Assembly: GCF_042242105.1 (NCBI RefSeq)
Contig: NC_092030.1
Coordinates: forward strand, 570,001 to 634,000
DNA from: Pempheris klunzingeri
Lineage: Eukaryota; Chordata; Actinopteri; Acropomatiformes; Pempheridae
Reading direction: 5' to 3'
Length of the DNA stretch: 64,000 bases
In this document: piece after piece, positions 1 to 33,852 of the stretch
How positions within the stretch are numbered: position 1 is the stretch's first letter
Layout: the number at the start of each line of letters is the position of its first letter
Position numbers and translations under genes: made by a program
Notes under the pieces: generated by a model
What the model was told of the DNA's origin: nothing
The model's input: the letters and a program-made list of their open reading frames with translations, nothing else
The model's database searches: none

Positions 1-333
1 TGAGTTTTCAGCCCCGTCGTGTAAAAGCTGGGCAGGTAACATTAAAGCTGCGGTCGAGCTCGCAGATCAACTTGTTTATTATTAGGGAAAGTCGGGGCAG
101 GAACGAGACCCTCAGGCAGCGTCTAGTGTAAATACAGGTTTATTAGGGATGAAAATGTTCCATGATAAACAGGAGGGCAAAAACATTCACAGTACATTTC
201 ATCAGATCATCTCCCTACATGGTGCACTGAAACATTGTACAACTTCAAACCCCATCGCTGCTCTGCACAAATACGATGCCTCTTTACAAAAATACTTTCC
301 TTAAGAAGAAGAAAATAGGTAAGGGCGGGGGGG

Positions 334-367
<34 letters not shown>

Positions 368-2405
368 TTGGCTGTGGTTAAGTTATTCAGATTTTCCATC
401 TCCCTTAATTTGATCAAACCTTTACAATACAAAACTGGCAAAAGAACAGACATGTTAAGCAGACAGGAGGCCCTAAAGGCTGCTCTTCTTCAGAACGACT
501 CCTCCAGCGACGCCTGCAGCTCCTCACAAACAAACTGAGGTCTGATGGTGAAAAACACCACATGGGAACACAACACACAAGGCAGTTGGTCAGGTACGGC
601 ACATACGACAGCTGACTGGGTGAACTACTGGTCCGTTAGACAGCCTGGGGGGGGGTCTGGTCAGGTGGGAAGTTATTGGTCATCTTATGGAGAGGTAGGA
701 CAGTTGTCATGGTCTGTATCAGGTCCCAGGATGGAACTATAGTGACTAACTTCTTACAGTACTTGTGTGGATTTTAGAAGTGCTGCCATGTTCCTCTGCA
801 CCAGGACGCCGTCAGACTGAGTCATCGACGGTGTCATGACCATAAGAACTGGACAAATGAAGTCATGAAGGGATGCAGCAGTCACTGTGGACTAACCTGG
901 TGCTTTTAGTTCGCTCGGCTCAGCTGTGTAACGACGGCCGCTGCGGTCAGTTTTACAGTTCTCTGTCAGAAATGACAGGTTCGTGCCGTGGGATCGATCC
1001 AGATCGAGTGTCAGAGGGGACGTTTTGGCACGAGGTTATGGCAAATTTTCACCAAACAAGAGGAAGGACAAAAAGGACAATTTCAGCTTTAAAACGCACA
1101 CTTAACTATTCGTGTTTTCTGAACTGGGGCAACAAATCCAGTGAGTTACCTGCTGTGGTGCTTCAGACGCTTCACACAACAGCATCAGGTTAACATCTGG
1201 CTCTACTTACAAACACTGATCCTTCATTTCCCTCTGGAGCAGTAATGAGGACACATATTGGAGTGGATGAGCCACATTCACTTAAAAAACCCTTCTTTGC
1301 CGTAAAGGCCAAAGGCTAGCATCATGTCTAATACCAGAGCCACACGGGATGAGGAGGATGATGATGATGATGAGGATGATGGGACACACCTGGTTCAAAA
1401 ACATCATAAAAGCCATTCAGCTATCGGAGCAACACGAGTGTGTTAGCAGGAGTGCCGCACCGTCACAGGACAGCTGTGCTCTCACATCCGCCGGTTTATT
1501 GCATCAGATGCTCGATAGGAAGTCTGAATGGGTTTTCTGGCTGTTTTTGGGTCCGACTGCTGCACTAGAAGCTCGGCCGGAGGTCCCAAACACTCAAGAG
1601 AAAAGAAAAAAAGCAAATAGCTTGACGAGACTTCAACAAATGGCTACGGCTTCTAAAAGGTGAGTATTTTAGTTTGTGATATTCAGACCGAATACAAAAA
1701 TCTCTCAATACAGTAGAAAACTGGAACTGAAGGAACTTTACAAAAATGTTGCACTATTCTGCTTTTTTTCTTCTTCTTGCACGGAAAAAGAAGGTGTGAC
1801 ATATGTGACGTGTTTGAGCGAATGGATCTATCAAAGGGAACGTCACGTGACCTCACTGGAATAAAAGTGTGGAGACAGAAGGGGAGAAAACATCTTTACA
1901 GTGAGGAGACACGTCAGCGCCCGAGTCTGTCAAACCTCCTTCACACCTCCTCCTCACATTTCCCCTCAGCTACTGACTATTTCCTAAAAGTCTGACCAGT
2001 GAAAGTATCTAACGTCTTAATCTACATTTCTGATTGTTTACGTTAATCTAAGTGTCTTAAATGGAGACGAAGCCGTCAGACGCTTCCTGCATTAAAGACC
2101 ACATGCACATGGCTTTAACATCTAGAGACAACGGAGAGGAATCTGTGTTTGGGCCGTGACCACAGTGGGAGCACTAATAGGACATCTACAGTACCTGCAT
2201 CGCTCGGCTCCACGGCTTACATCATTTCTTTAATTTATAGATGACAGGAAGGGTGAGCCAGAAGCTTTTATCTTACTGATCCTCTCTGCCCGACCGGCTG
2301 AGTCCCAGTCGGGCAGAGAGGATCTTAATGCTGAGATACTTTTGGAGGAACTTTGACTCTTCTCCTCCTCTGCGGGAGCCTCGGCGGAGGCGTCCCGGAG
2401 GCGCC
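1..2405 (-). other. Probable nnt 3' UTR and downstream DNA
   Basis: No protein gene is recognisable here. The stretch follows the nnt stop codon on the minus strand. Candidate minus-strand poly(A) signals are ATTAAA at 2234-2229, close to the stop, and AATAAA at 144-139 and 80-75. The mammalian nnt mRNA has a long 3' UTR, so the distal signals are credible, but the true end cannot be fixed without transcript data. A G homopolymer lies at about 325-364 and a (GAT)n-like tract at about 1348-1380. Confidence 0.4.
325..364. repeat. Poly-G homopolymer tract
   Basis: About 40 bases are almost all G on the plus strand, with two interrupting C. Its length is probably unreliable in assembly. If real, it could form G-quadruplex structure. 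On the nnt transcript strand it would be a C tract. Confidence 0.9.
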
Positions 2406-24561
<22,156 letters not shown>

Positions 24562-26244
24562 GGCGCACACACCCGACACACACACACCAGGAGGAGCTCA
24601 ACAGGACAGACGGCACCCCTCCTGGGGGAGAGAGAGAGAGGGAGAGAGACAGAAGGGGAGAGAGATAAGGGCACCAGCACACCCAGAGGGGAGGGGGGTT
24701 ATGGGTAAAGAGGACAAACGGAAAGAGACGTGGAGAATAAGATCGTCAGTGTCTTCAGCTTTAACTCAGTCCCACACACTCACATCCAAACAGTGTCCTC
24801 TGGGACAGCAGACACACTCAGACACACCTGAGCAGGTCACCTTCAGGAGAAACACCTTCCTAACCAACCTGTTGGAGCCACGGCATGAATCCGTCCCTTT
24901 TCAGGTTCAAACCTCTCGTCTGGGTATTAATGGAAATCAAGGACGGCCGCGTCTTTAACGTGCAGCCTGCTGACAGACAGCTGAGCGGCAGAGTGTTTGC
25001 TTTGAGGGAGATAATGGAACTGGGACGGACTGGGGCGGCCCGGCCGGTGCCGGAGCCTTTAAACTGGAGCGGACTGGTAACAAACTCCACTGAGCACTGA
25101 GACCATTTAGTCAACAGGTCATTAGTGACCGTAGATCACCAGAACACCTACCAACAGTCACTCTGGGGAACTATTTCAGTCCTTTACAAACAAACATGCA
25201 GATTCCAGCTTCTCTAATATGAGAACGTGCTGCTTCTCTCTTTTTTAGATCCTTGTAAAGCAAAAATATTTGGGTTTTGGTCATTTTTCATGATTTTCTG
25301 ACATTAAAGTGACTGAAGAATCAGTTGACTGTCGTTGAAAATAGCCGATAATGAAAATAAGCGTTCTCCTCAGTACAAATGAGCACAAAAGCAAAATAAA
25401 AAGGCGTCTTGGAGTCGTGTGTGAGGAGCCACAGTGTCCCAGTTCTGTCTGATGAACTGACCTATTTGACTTTAAATAGTGGAGAGCAATGATCAATATG
25501 CCATTACATCTAATCAATATCATACATTACATACATACATACGTCAGAGGGGGGAGAACACAGAACATAATGATAAATAAATAAATGTTCAGCCTTCACA
25601 TCATATTCATTCATTCATTGATTCATTCATTGATTCTTTATTTAATGGAGCTACAGCTGATCTAGTGCTGCCTTCACGGCCACTTGTTAATGTCTGAAAA
25701 AATGAAACTCCACGTCACCATGGAGGTATTAAATCCTGAATCAAGCCGAGCCGTGCTAACATGTCGCTGTCCGTGCAGCTTTAGTCCCCAAACCCAGCTC
25801 AGCACGGACAGGGGTCACATTAGAGGCGGCAGTCCGTCCCGTCCGGACTCAGGCGGGTTAGACCCGGGTCAGGACCTGAACGCCCCTCATGAAGCTCCGG
25901 CTAACGGCGCCGTTATGACCCAGAAAACAGCGCATCAGAGGCGGATTAACGGTGCTGCTGAGGCCCGGGGCTCGGAGCGGGGCGTCCCCGAGTCACACAG
26001 CCGCAGGATTAGACACCCCCTCGGTGTTTTTGTCTCCGCAGAGCCGGAGCGGGGGGGTGGGAGCTAACATGAGCTAGCCTGTGCGCGCTAGCAGGCGGCT
26101 AAAACACATCTGTCCCGCGCACGAAGGCGTCGGAAAGGCTCACGGACACGCGTGCATGGCGGAAAGTGAGAGTGGAGACAATCAGAGACCCCCAGAGACC
26201 CGCAGACACACCAGCAGACGGTAGCAGCAGCTCACTCCACTGAC

Positions 26245-26300
26245 CTTAGCAGACAGTCCCGGATCGGTGCAGCAGGCCGACTGAGTGCCGACCCGGAAGG
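26245..26300 (-). other. nnt: Probable non-coding exon 1 of nnt
   Basis: A consensus donor reading AAG|GTCAG on the minus strand ends at 26245, inside GC-rich DNA just downstream of a CCAAT box. Adding it to the 21 coding exons gives 22, the same number as in human NNT. The upstream end is approximate because no transcript is available. The alternative is that transcription starts inside the CpG-rich block 25750-26240. Confidence 0.5.
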
Positions 26301-26336
26301 TGTCCGGAGCGGCGGAGCTCCGGGATGTTATTGGAC
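26288..26336 (-). promoter_or_regulatory. nnt core promoter candidate: ETS/GABP motif and CCAAT box
   Basis: ATTGG at 26330-26334 reads CCAAT on the minus strand, and CCGGAAG at 26293-26299 matches the ETS/GABP (NRF-2) core found in many nuclear genes for mitochondrial proteins. The surrounding 25750-26340 is rich in CpG, and no TATA box is visible. This supports a CpG-type housekeeping promoter reading leftward into nnt. It is a motif reading only. Confidence 0.5.
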
Positions 26337-26349
26337 CGTGAGGGAGCAG

Positions 26350-26387
26350 CAGGGGGGGGGGGGGGGGGGGGGCGTTTCAGATGAGCT

Positions 26388-26461
<74 letters not shown>
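26350..26461. repeat. Poly-G run and (CA)n array upstream of nnt
   Basis: A G run (about 26351-26372) and a CA array of about 35 units (about 26392-26461) lie just upstream of the inferred nnt promoter. They separate it from the intergenic region. Confidence 0.95.
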
Positions 26462-26464
<3 letters not shown>

Positions 26465-26689
26465 CACAGGCAGCTGCAGGTCATGTTAATCTCATGTGCA
26501 CATCATCCATCACTTCCGGTCACCTGTCCTCCACTAACACTCACCTGTCTAATGTCCTCTGGTCTGGAAGCAGAGGCAGAAACACACAGCGGATTCACAT
26601 CTTTCACGTGACCTCTGATTTATCACAGATGGCGACTCTCACTGAGGATGTACCTCTGTGTGTCTCCACTGAGGGGCGCTGTCTGATCA

Positions 26690-26717
26690 ATATCTATCTG
26701 TCTATACATCTATCTAT

Positions 26718-26801
<84 letters not shown>

Positions 26802-26802
26802 G
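26690..26802. repeat. TCTA/TCTG tetranucleotide microsatellite
   Basis: A run of TCTA units passes directly into TCTG units and then back to TCTA. Compound GATA/GACA-type repeats like this are common in vertebrates. Confidence 0.95.
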
Positions 26803-28829
26803 TGAGATGTAATTTGTATTTTAGTATTTAAAACACTTTACATACTTTATTTAATGTGTGATTTCACCGTCAGGTGTGCAGCAGGTCACCTGATCAGTCA
26901 CAGGCTGGATGTACATCATGTGGAGCAGCATGAACTGTCCCGTGTGTATAATGTCATATATCACGTGTCATTTCTAACCTGTTCAGGAGCAGCTGGAGGT
27001 CGTGTCCGTCCGTCCGTCCTCTGCTGCGAGGCTCCTTTGGTTCAGCTGGTTGATATCTGAATGAACAGAACAGAAAATAGGTTTGTGTTACAAACTACAG
27101 ATCATATTGTACCTGAATTAGGTGGATGCTTCTCTCCTGGGTGTTGTTGATATGAACTGAGTGTTGATGAGTGTCTCTGCTCCTGTTCTCGTCTGGAGGG
27201 ACGACGATGGAGTGGATGAGGTCCAGTGTTTCTTAGATGAGTTGTGGTCTGGACAGTGAGCTGAGGCCACTGGAGGAGGCTGTAAATCAGTGAGAGGTTG
27301 CTGGAGGTGATTTATGATGAACAGATGATCAGATGTGGGCTCACAGGACGTCTGGACGGATTATTTCATACATGCAGCGACATTTTAAATCAAAGGATCA
27401 ACGGATTAAAACCATCATCATCATCATCATCATCATCATCTAACCGCCTCCTTCACACCTGGATGACACAGCAGCTCACACACTGACTGTGTCAGACTGC
27501 ACACGCCTGCTCCTACATGTTGTGCCTGTGAGGGAAGAGCTGCATGTGTTTTTAATGCAGGTGGAGACCTGATGGGGGGGGGGAGACATAAACTGTGTTG
27601 ACACTCGTGCAGCTCAGAGGTGCCACAACTATCAGCGCACCTTTAACCTGCAGGACGGTCTACATGTGGACGGTGTGCAGGACACACACACACTCTGTGC
27701 CTCTCTCACTGGTCATCTGGTTCCAGTTAGCCGGCTCACAGTGGAATGCATTGTTTCTACGCCTGGTTCTCATTTCAGCGTTTCACCCTAAAAACAGCTC
27801 TTCTAATTGCGCTGACTTTGCCTGCACGTCTTTTCTCTCTTCAGTTCTTCTGCTTCCACACTGATGTTACAACTGTGAGTTGACTTCGCTCTGTCCAGTA
27901 GATACCTGTGTGTAAAAGGTAGAACTTATTCTAAAACCACGAAGGCTCATTCAAAGTGAGGCCTCACGTTCACCAGGAATAAACAACAGGATCAGAAAGA
28001 AGAAAGACATGTGAAGTTTATTAGAAGCCACTTAAACACTGCTGTTAACTTCACATAGTTTTGGCTTTGCTTCATGTTTGCGCTCTGAAATTCTTCCGTT
28101 TGACTTTTTTCATCTGAGTTAACTTTTGTTTAATTTGTGATAATTGTATTTTCTGCTGAACATGAACTGTTTAAGAGTTCAGGAGTCCACTGACACGGAT
28201 CTGGACCAGAATGATTTCCATGAATACACTAATTAGATTAAAGGTGGTCACATTTACAGTCACAGCTCTGTGGTCTGATCTGGGCTGTTTAAAGGGACAG
28301 TTCAATCATATAGATGATGAGTCCAGGCTTTAGTTTGATGTGATTTGAGTTGGAGGAGCAGTGATCAGGCAGCGGTGGGAGGGACGGCTGAAAGTCTTCA
28401 GGGTTAACTGGCCTGTGGGCACGTTCACCTCAGCTTCACAGCTTTGACCTGGTGTGAACTCTTCTAGGCCGTCTGGGTTATTTATGGCGGCTTCACCTGG
28501 AGCCTGAAGTCCTGTAGAACAAACGTCTCTGAGCTGAAGTTCTCTGTCTCTGACGTCCAGCTTTGTGAACATCAGTCAGGTCAGTGCCCCCCTCTGATGT
28601 TAAAACCAAACCTGTCGAATATAATCAGCCTTCACCAGGTGGAATAACGCAGGTCATGTGACATTTTACTGACCCTCGCAAGGAACGCCCCCCCCCAGCA
28701 GGATTCAGGCTCCTGATCAGAGACACAGTGGCTCCTGCATTCACTCTGATGTTTGTGCAGATGACACCTTGATTACTCCTCTTGTCTACTTCGTCATCTA
28801 TTAATAACAAACTTATCAGACTGTTTCCG

Positions 28830-28967
28830 TTCACTTCATCCTTTGTTCACTTCATCCTTTGTTCACTTCATCCTTTGTTCACTTCATCCTTTGTTCACTT
28901 CATCCTTTGTTCACTTCATCCTTTGTTCACTTCATCCTTTGTTCACTTCATCCCTTGTTCACTTCAT
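28830..28967. repeat. Minisatellite, 16-bp unit TTCACTTCATCCTTTG
   Basis: About 8.5 nearly perfect tandem copies lie about 500 bp upstream of the ccdc80-like start codon. The last copies carry a C or T variant. Near-identity of copies suggests recent expansion or gene conversion. Confidence 0.95.
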
Positions 28968-29466
28968 TTCTTGGCGTCTTTCTCCTTGTTTGTATTTTGA
29001 CGACATGTTAAATGTCCTGCCGGTGAAGCCTGCTGCGCTGAAAATGAATTGAATTGATTCTTTTTCTACTGAAAACGGACACCAAACAGCATGTGAGAGA
29101 GAGAGAGAGTGAGAGGGAGGGAGGGAGGGAGGGAGGGAGGGAGGAAAGGCTTTGAAGTCAGAGACTTGCAGGAGTTTCCTGTTAACCAGCCTGGGGTGTA
29201 ACGTGAACCAGGAGTGAGAGTCAGTGTGAGGAAGAGGAGAGCGTCCTCGTCAGTCGCTCTGTGGGTGAGGAAGGTTAAACATCTTCTCTGTCCACCTGTG
29301 TTTTAAGGACACTTCAGCCGTCTGGAGCTTCTCAAAGATTCCTCCAACTGCTGCTGACTCCATCTTGTCTGTTTCAGATGCACTGCTGCTGCCTGGGACC
29401 GTGCAGCGCTGCAGAGACCCACCGGAGGAGCAGCTCATCATCAAACCGCTCACGGCGTCGGTCAGG

Positions 29467-31237
29467 ATGGTTCGTGTGTGTGACCCCCACTGGCCTCTGC
29501 TGCTGTCTGCTGCCCTGTGGAGCCTCAGCTGCCCCCGCCTGCTCACCGCCTGGCCGAGCGTCGGTCACAGCAAGCCCAAGGACGAGCTGGACCCCAATGT
29601 GAGGGACTGGGGAGACTACTCAGACCTCCCTCCGGGAATGGAGCAGGGGTTGGGCTTGGACATAGATGAAGAGCGTGGAGACGACAGAGAGGGGGGGGGG
29701 CCGTCATCGAGCCTGGCTCCAGAGCTGGATTTCCTGGCTGAGTTTGCAGGCAAGAGAAATGGAGCGATCAGCTGATGTGTTGTTTCTCCGTCTACCTGTA
29801 CAGTACTACAGCTCCCACACCTCCCTTCTCTCCCCCAGGTAAGAAGCGACTGTGGGTGATAACGGCCCCGTCACACAGTGACCACTACCTTCGTATGATG
29901 GAGAAACAGCTGGAGGACACGGAGCAGGTAGTGTCCTGACGTTACAGCAGACTTCCGCTCAGATCCTCCTCCTCTCTGTCTGATTGTGTGATTTGTTTCT
30001 GCGTCTCGCTCAGAAGGGGCTGAACTGCCGTCTGGCAGAAAGAGACACCTTCATCATCACCATCATCCAGAACGCCATGATGGAGGGTCGAATCCAGAAA
30101 ACAACTTTCCAAGGAGACGCCACGGTGGAGAGCCTGGACCCCGACACAGTGAGCAAACTGCTGCACTACCTGGAGCTGAACAGCCAGGTAACACCTCACC
30201 TCCCAGCAGGACACGCTCAGCTAACGTCTGTTTGTGGGAACCTCTGCTCAGCTTGTAGCTCTGTTCCAGGAACAAGGGTTCAGCATGCTGGTTCTGAAGA
30301 AGAACCTGCGGGTCAGTGAGCGCTTCCCCTACCCGGTCCGCATCGAGGCCATTTTGGAGCTCATTGATCAGTTCCCCATGAGGAAGCTGGAGAAGATGAC
30401 CAGGAAAGGATCCGGCCTGAGGTTCCGTTACATCACCGTGTCGGTCACTGTGTTCACAGCAGGGTTCACGAGTCCTCTCAGACTAACACAAGCTGTTGGA
30501 TGTGTTTTTTTACTCAGGTGTAAAACCGTTAAAAAGAAGGTTGTGGTGACGAGGAAGAAGATGAAGAAGAAGATGGTGCTGAGCCCTCACAGGCAGGGGA
30601 ACCTGACTTCGGTTGTGGCATCACAAAGAAAAGCTGCCCTGAGGAGTAAGATCCAGGACATCCTGAGTGGACGGTCGAGGTTTGTCATCCGTAAGGTGCC
30701 GGCCGAGGGCTCCACCAGGGGGAAGGACTGGAGCGGCGCCGGTCGGGCCTCCTCTAACGGACAGGAGGGGGTGCACGGCCCTCCGTCGGTGTCAGAGAGC
30801 AGCGAGGAAGCAAAGAAAGACAGGTGGCGTGTTCACGTGTAGCGTCAGTCTGTTTAAACCAGACGTCAGAGCGTGGATGATTGATTTGACTGAGACCTCG
30901 CTGTTTGTCACGTCTCTGTCCAACACATGGAGGTGATTTTTTCACTGCTGGATCAACATCAAAGTCATTTTTCTGTATCGCCCTGCAGGCCTGACCCCGA
31001 TGTGGAGGAGGGGAAGAAAAGACCCGGAGGGAAAAACAGCGAGGAGAAAAAAGAGCTCAATGCAAAGGATGGGGCACAAGACAAGCAGAGCTCGAGGAAG
31101 AAGGGCAAAGGGAAGAAAGGGAAGAAGGGCAAAGGACGAGGGAAGAAGTCCCACAGGGAGGCCGGTGAGAAGGAGAGAGCCGCCATGAAGGAGTTTGTGG
31201 ACAGTTTAAAGGGGACGAGAAGGTTAATGGTGAGAAC

Positions 31238-31276
<39 letters not shown>

Positions 31277-31587
31277 GCCTGTCTGTCTGCCTGTCTGTCT
31301 GTCTGTGTGTCTGTGTGTCTGTCTGTGTGTCTGTCTGTCTGTCTGCCTGTCTGTCTGCCTGTCTGTCTGTCTGTCTGTGTGTCTGTGTGTCTGCCTGTCT
31401 GTCTGCCTGTCTGTCTGTCTGTGTGTCTGTCTGTGTGTCTGTCTGTCTGCCTGTCTGTCTGCCTGTCTGTCTGTCTGTGTGTCTGTGTGTCTGTCTGTCT
31501 GCCTGTCTGTCTGCCTGTCTGTCTGTCTGTGTGTCTGTGTGTCTGTCTGTGTGTCTGTCTGCCTGTCTGTCTGTGTGTCTGTCTGCC

Positions 31588-31620
<33 letters not shown>

Positions 31621-33804
31621 GCCTGCCTGTCTGTCTGTCTGTCTGTCTGTCTGGCGTCCAGCAGCATCCTGATGAGCTTCCTGTCACTCCCTCCCTCCAG
31701 CTGATCTCCACACCGAGCACAGACACAGCGCTGTACGTTCAGCAGAGAGAGGAGAACGACAAGCATCGCTGTGACCTCGCTATCAGGAAGGTCACCGTGG
31801 TGACCGTTGTGGGCGAAGGAAGTGGCGCCACGCTCACGCTGCAGCACCTCCAGCTCGGTAGGAAGTGTGTGTGTGTGTGTGTGTGTGTGTTTCTACGTGT
31901 GATCCAACAATGGGAGATATTATCTTTTAATTTTTCACAGATGTCAGAATATCCTGAGCCGTGACCAAAGGCAGATATGGTGCCTCCACAGTCTGAGCTG
32001 CAGCCGTTTCCTTCTCTGTGAGCTGCAGCAGCCTCAAACAGTGAATTCCTTCTCTCTCACATTAGTCGTACCAAAGATCACACTGGTGTTTTTCATCCTT
32101 CGTCCTGTTTACTTCCATTTATTTAAAGAACAGTTGTGCTGCAGACTGCCGGGTGCTTCTGTGGCCAACATTGTGCCGTGGTGTGTTTAAGTGCAGTGGG
32201 CAATTCTGACTTCCAGGACCAGAGAGCCAGCAGCTGAGCAGCAGCTGTTGGAAATGGAAAAGGAGAGTGTGCAGCCGTGCTGGCAGCGCTGTGGGCTTTT
32301 CCTCTAAAACCACGTCCTCGTTTAGCCTGCTAGCATGCTAACAACAGCTAATGGCAGTAAACACAAACTGCAGCTGTGCCTGAGGAGAATGTCTGGTGGG
32401 TATTTGGTGCACAGTGCAGGGAAAGTCCTTTCAGCTCATCCTGAGGGGAGCATGAATGTCTGCACCAAAGTTCATGGCAGACGGACCCACTCTGCCTGCT
32501 GTGTCACAGTGTTCATTATTTAACGTGTTTCACTTCAGCTTCTTCTGACTCAGAACGTCATCAGCTGTCCTGGAGACGTCTGGCCTTTGATTAAAGCCTG
32601 ACTCTGTCTCTGCCTGGTTCTTCTGAACTAGACGGTCTTTGTGTTGTTTGTTGATCAGTGTGTAACATGCTGCAGGTTACCAGGAAGTGACTCTGTGATT
32701 TTTACATACAGCCAGTGAATATTCACTGTGTCACTGTGGCTGCTGACCAACACTGAGACAGCAAACTCCTGCACGGTCAGCTCTGCCGTGCAGAGACTAC
32801 TGTCACATCCTCACTAGTTTGGGTCATAGTTAATGTCGTGGTGTCTGTTCACACACATCCATTCATATGTTGTATTCACGTGTGTGTGTTTCAGAGTCGG
32901 AGCCCCCCCTCAGCGACCAGTCAGGCCGCTCCTCAGATTCAGGCCTGATCTCCCTGCTGAGAGCAGAGCTCGGCTTGTCGTCCCCCGACCTCTTCTCCAT
33001 GACCGTCTCAGATTACGACATCCAGCCCAGCGTAAGAGCGGCTCCTCTGCACCGTCTCTCTTTTGTTTTTGTGTGCAGGCTTGTTTTTTACCCCTCAGGC
33101 GGGTTCACAGCTGCTCAGAGAGACGAGAACCAGATCCACCTCGTCTGTCAAAGTCCAGGAGTCACACAGACAAATAATGACCTGATCCACACAGATGGGT
33201 TTTCTAATGTTTAAGGAGCACAAATACACTTGACTTGACCAGACTTGTTTCCTTCTGTCCCTCAGAGAGTCTTTGAGGCTCCTCCGTCGAGCTCTGCCCT
33301 GCTAGAGTTCATCGACAGCTTCCCCTCCAGGCGCTCAGAGAGAGAGGAGGAGAGGAAGAGTCCTCCAGCCTGCTCCAAGGACACACATCAGTCCGGAGCT
33401 GAGAACTCACTGCTCAGGTAGACGACCGCTGCTCTTCATCACCTGATAGAGACACCGCACATCATGTAAAAGAGTTTCCTCGCTGGGGGTGTCCTTATCT
33501 AACATCCTCCTGTTATGAGCTCCACATGTCCTCGTTGTCTCTGGATTATGGGGTAGATGCTTAGAACTACTGGCTAATGGTTTAGCTTTTATTTATCTCT
33601 GTTTGATTCCCAGTTTGATGCTAAATGTGTCTCAGCACATCACAGCTGAACACAAAGTCTGAGTCTGACTCAACATTCAAACTGACGGTCTTTAGGTTCA
33701 TGTCTAAGAGGAGGCTGCTGCTCGTCTCTGCCCCCTCTGAGGACGACTACTCCCTCCAGCAGCAGCTCTCTGCTCTCGGTGGACAGGAGTGTCACCTGGG
33801 TGAT

Positions 33805-33852
<48 letters not shown>

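Larger units (their letters stand above)
26337..29466. other. Divergent intergenic region between nnt and the ccdc80-like gene
   Basis: About 3.1 kb between two divergently transcribed genes. It contains the poly-G/CA block, a TCTA/TCTG array (about 26690-26800), an (ATC)n tract near 27415-27440, a 16-bp minisatellite (28830-28967) and a GGGA/GAGA tract (about 29097-29142). A single CTCF-like motif is at 26666-26680. A splice-acceptor-like TTTCAG at 29374-29379 could mark the start of the first coding exon of the ccdc80-like gene. No protein gene was seen. Confidence 0.6.

Noticed and set aside
1349..1663. Open frame starting with a Met repeat near the left edge
   Set aside because: It starts in a (GAT)n tract; no homology, and it lies in the probable nnt 3' UTR on the opposite strand.
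28782..29052. Plus-strand open frames with repeated SSFVHFILC
   Set aside because: Translation of the 16-bp minisatellite; no start context or splice support.
31230..31660. CRISPR-like array
   Set aside because: Units are tetranucleotides without unique spacers; no cas genes; the genome is vertebrate.
30965..31964. Very long open frames on both strands across 31.2-31.7 kb (Cys/Leu/Ser/Val on plus; Asp/Arg/Gln/Thr on minus)
   Set aside because: They are the product of a CTGT/CTGC/GTGT repeat without stops, lying in an intron of the ccdc80-like gene.
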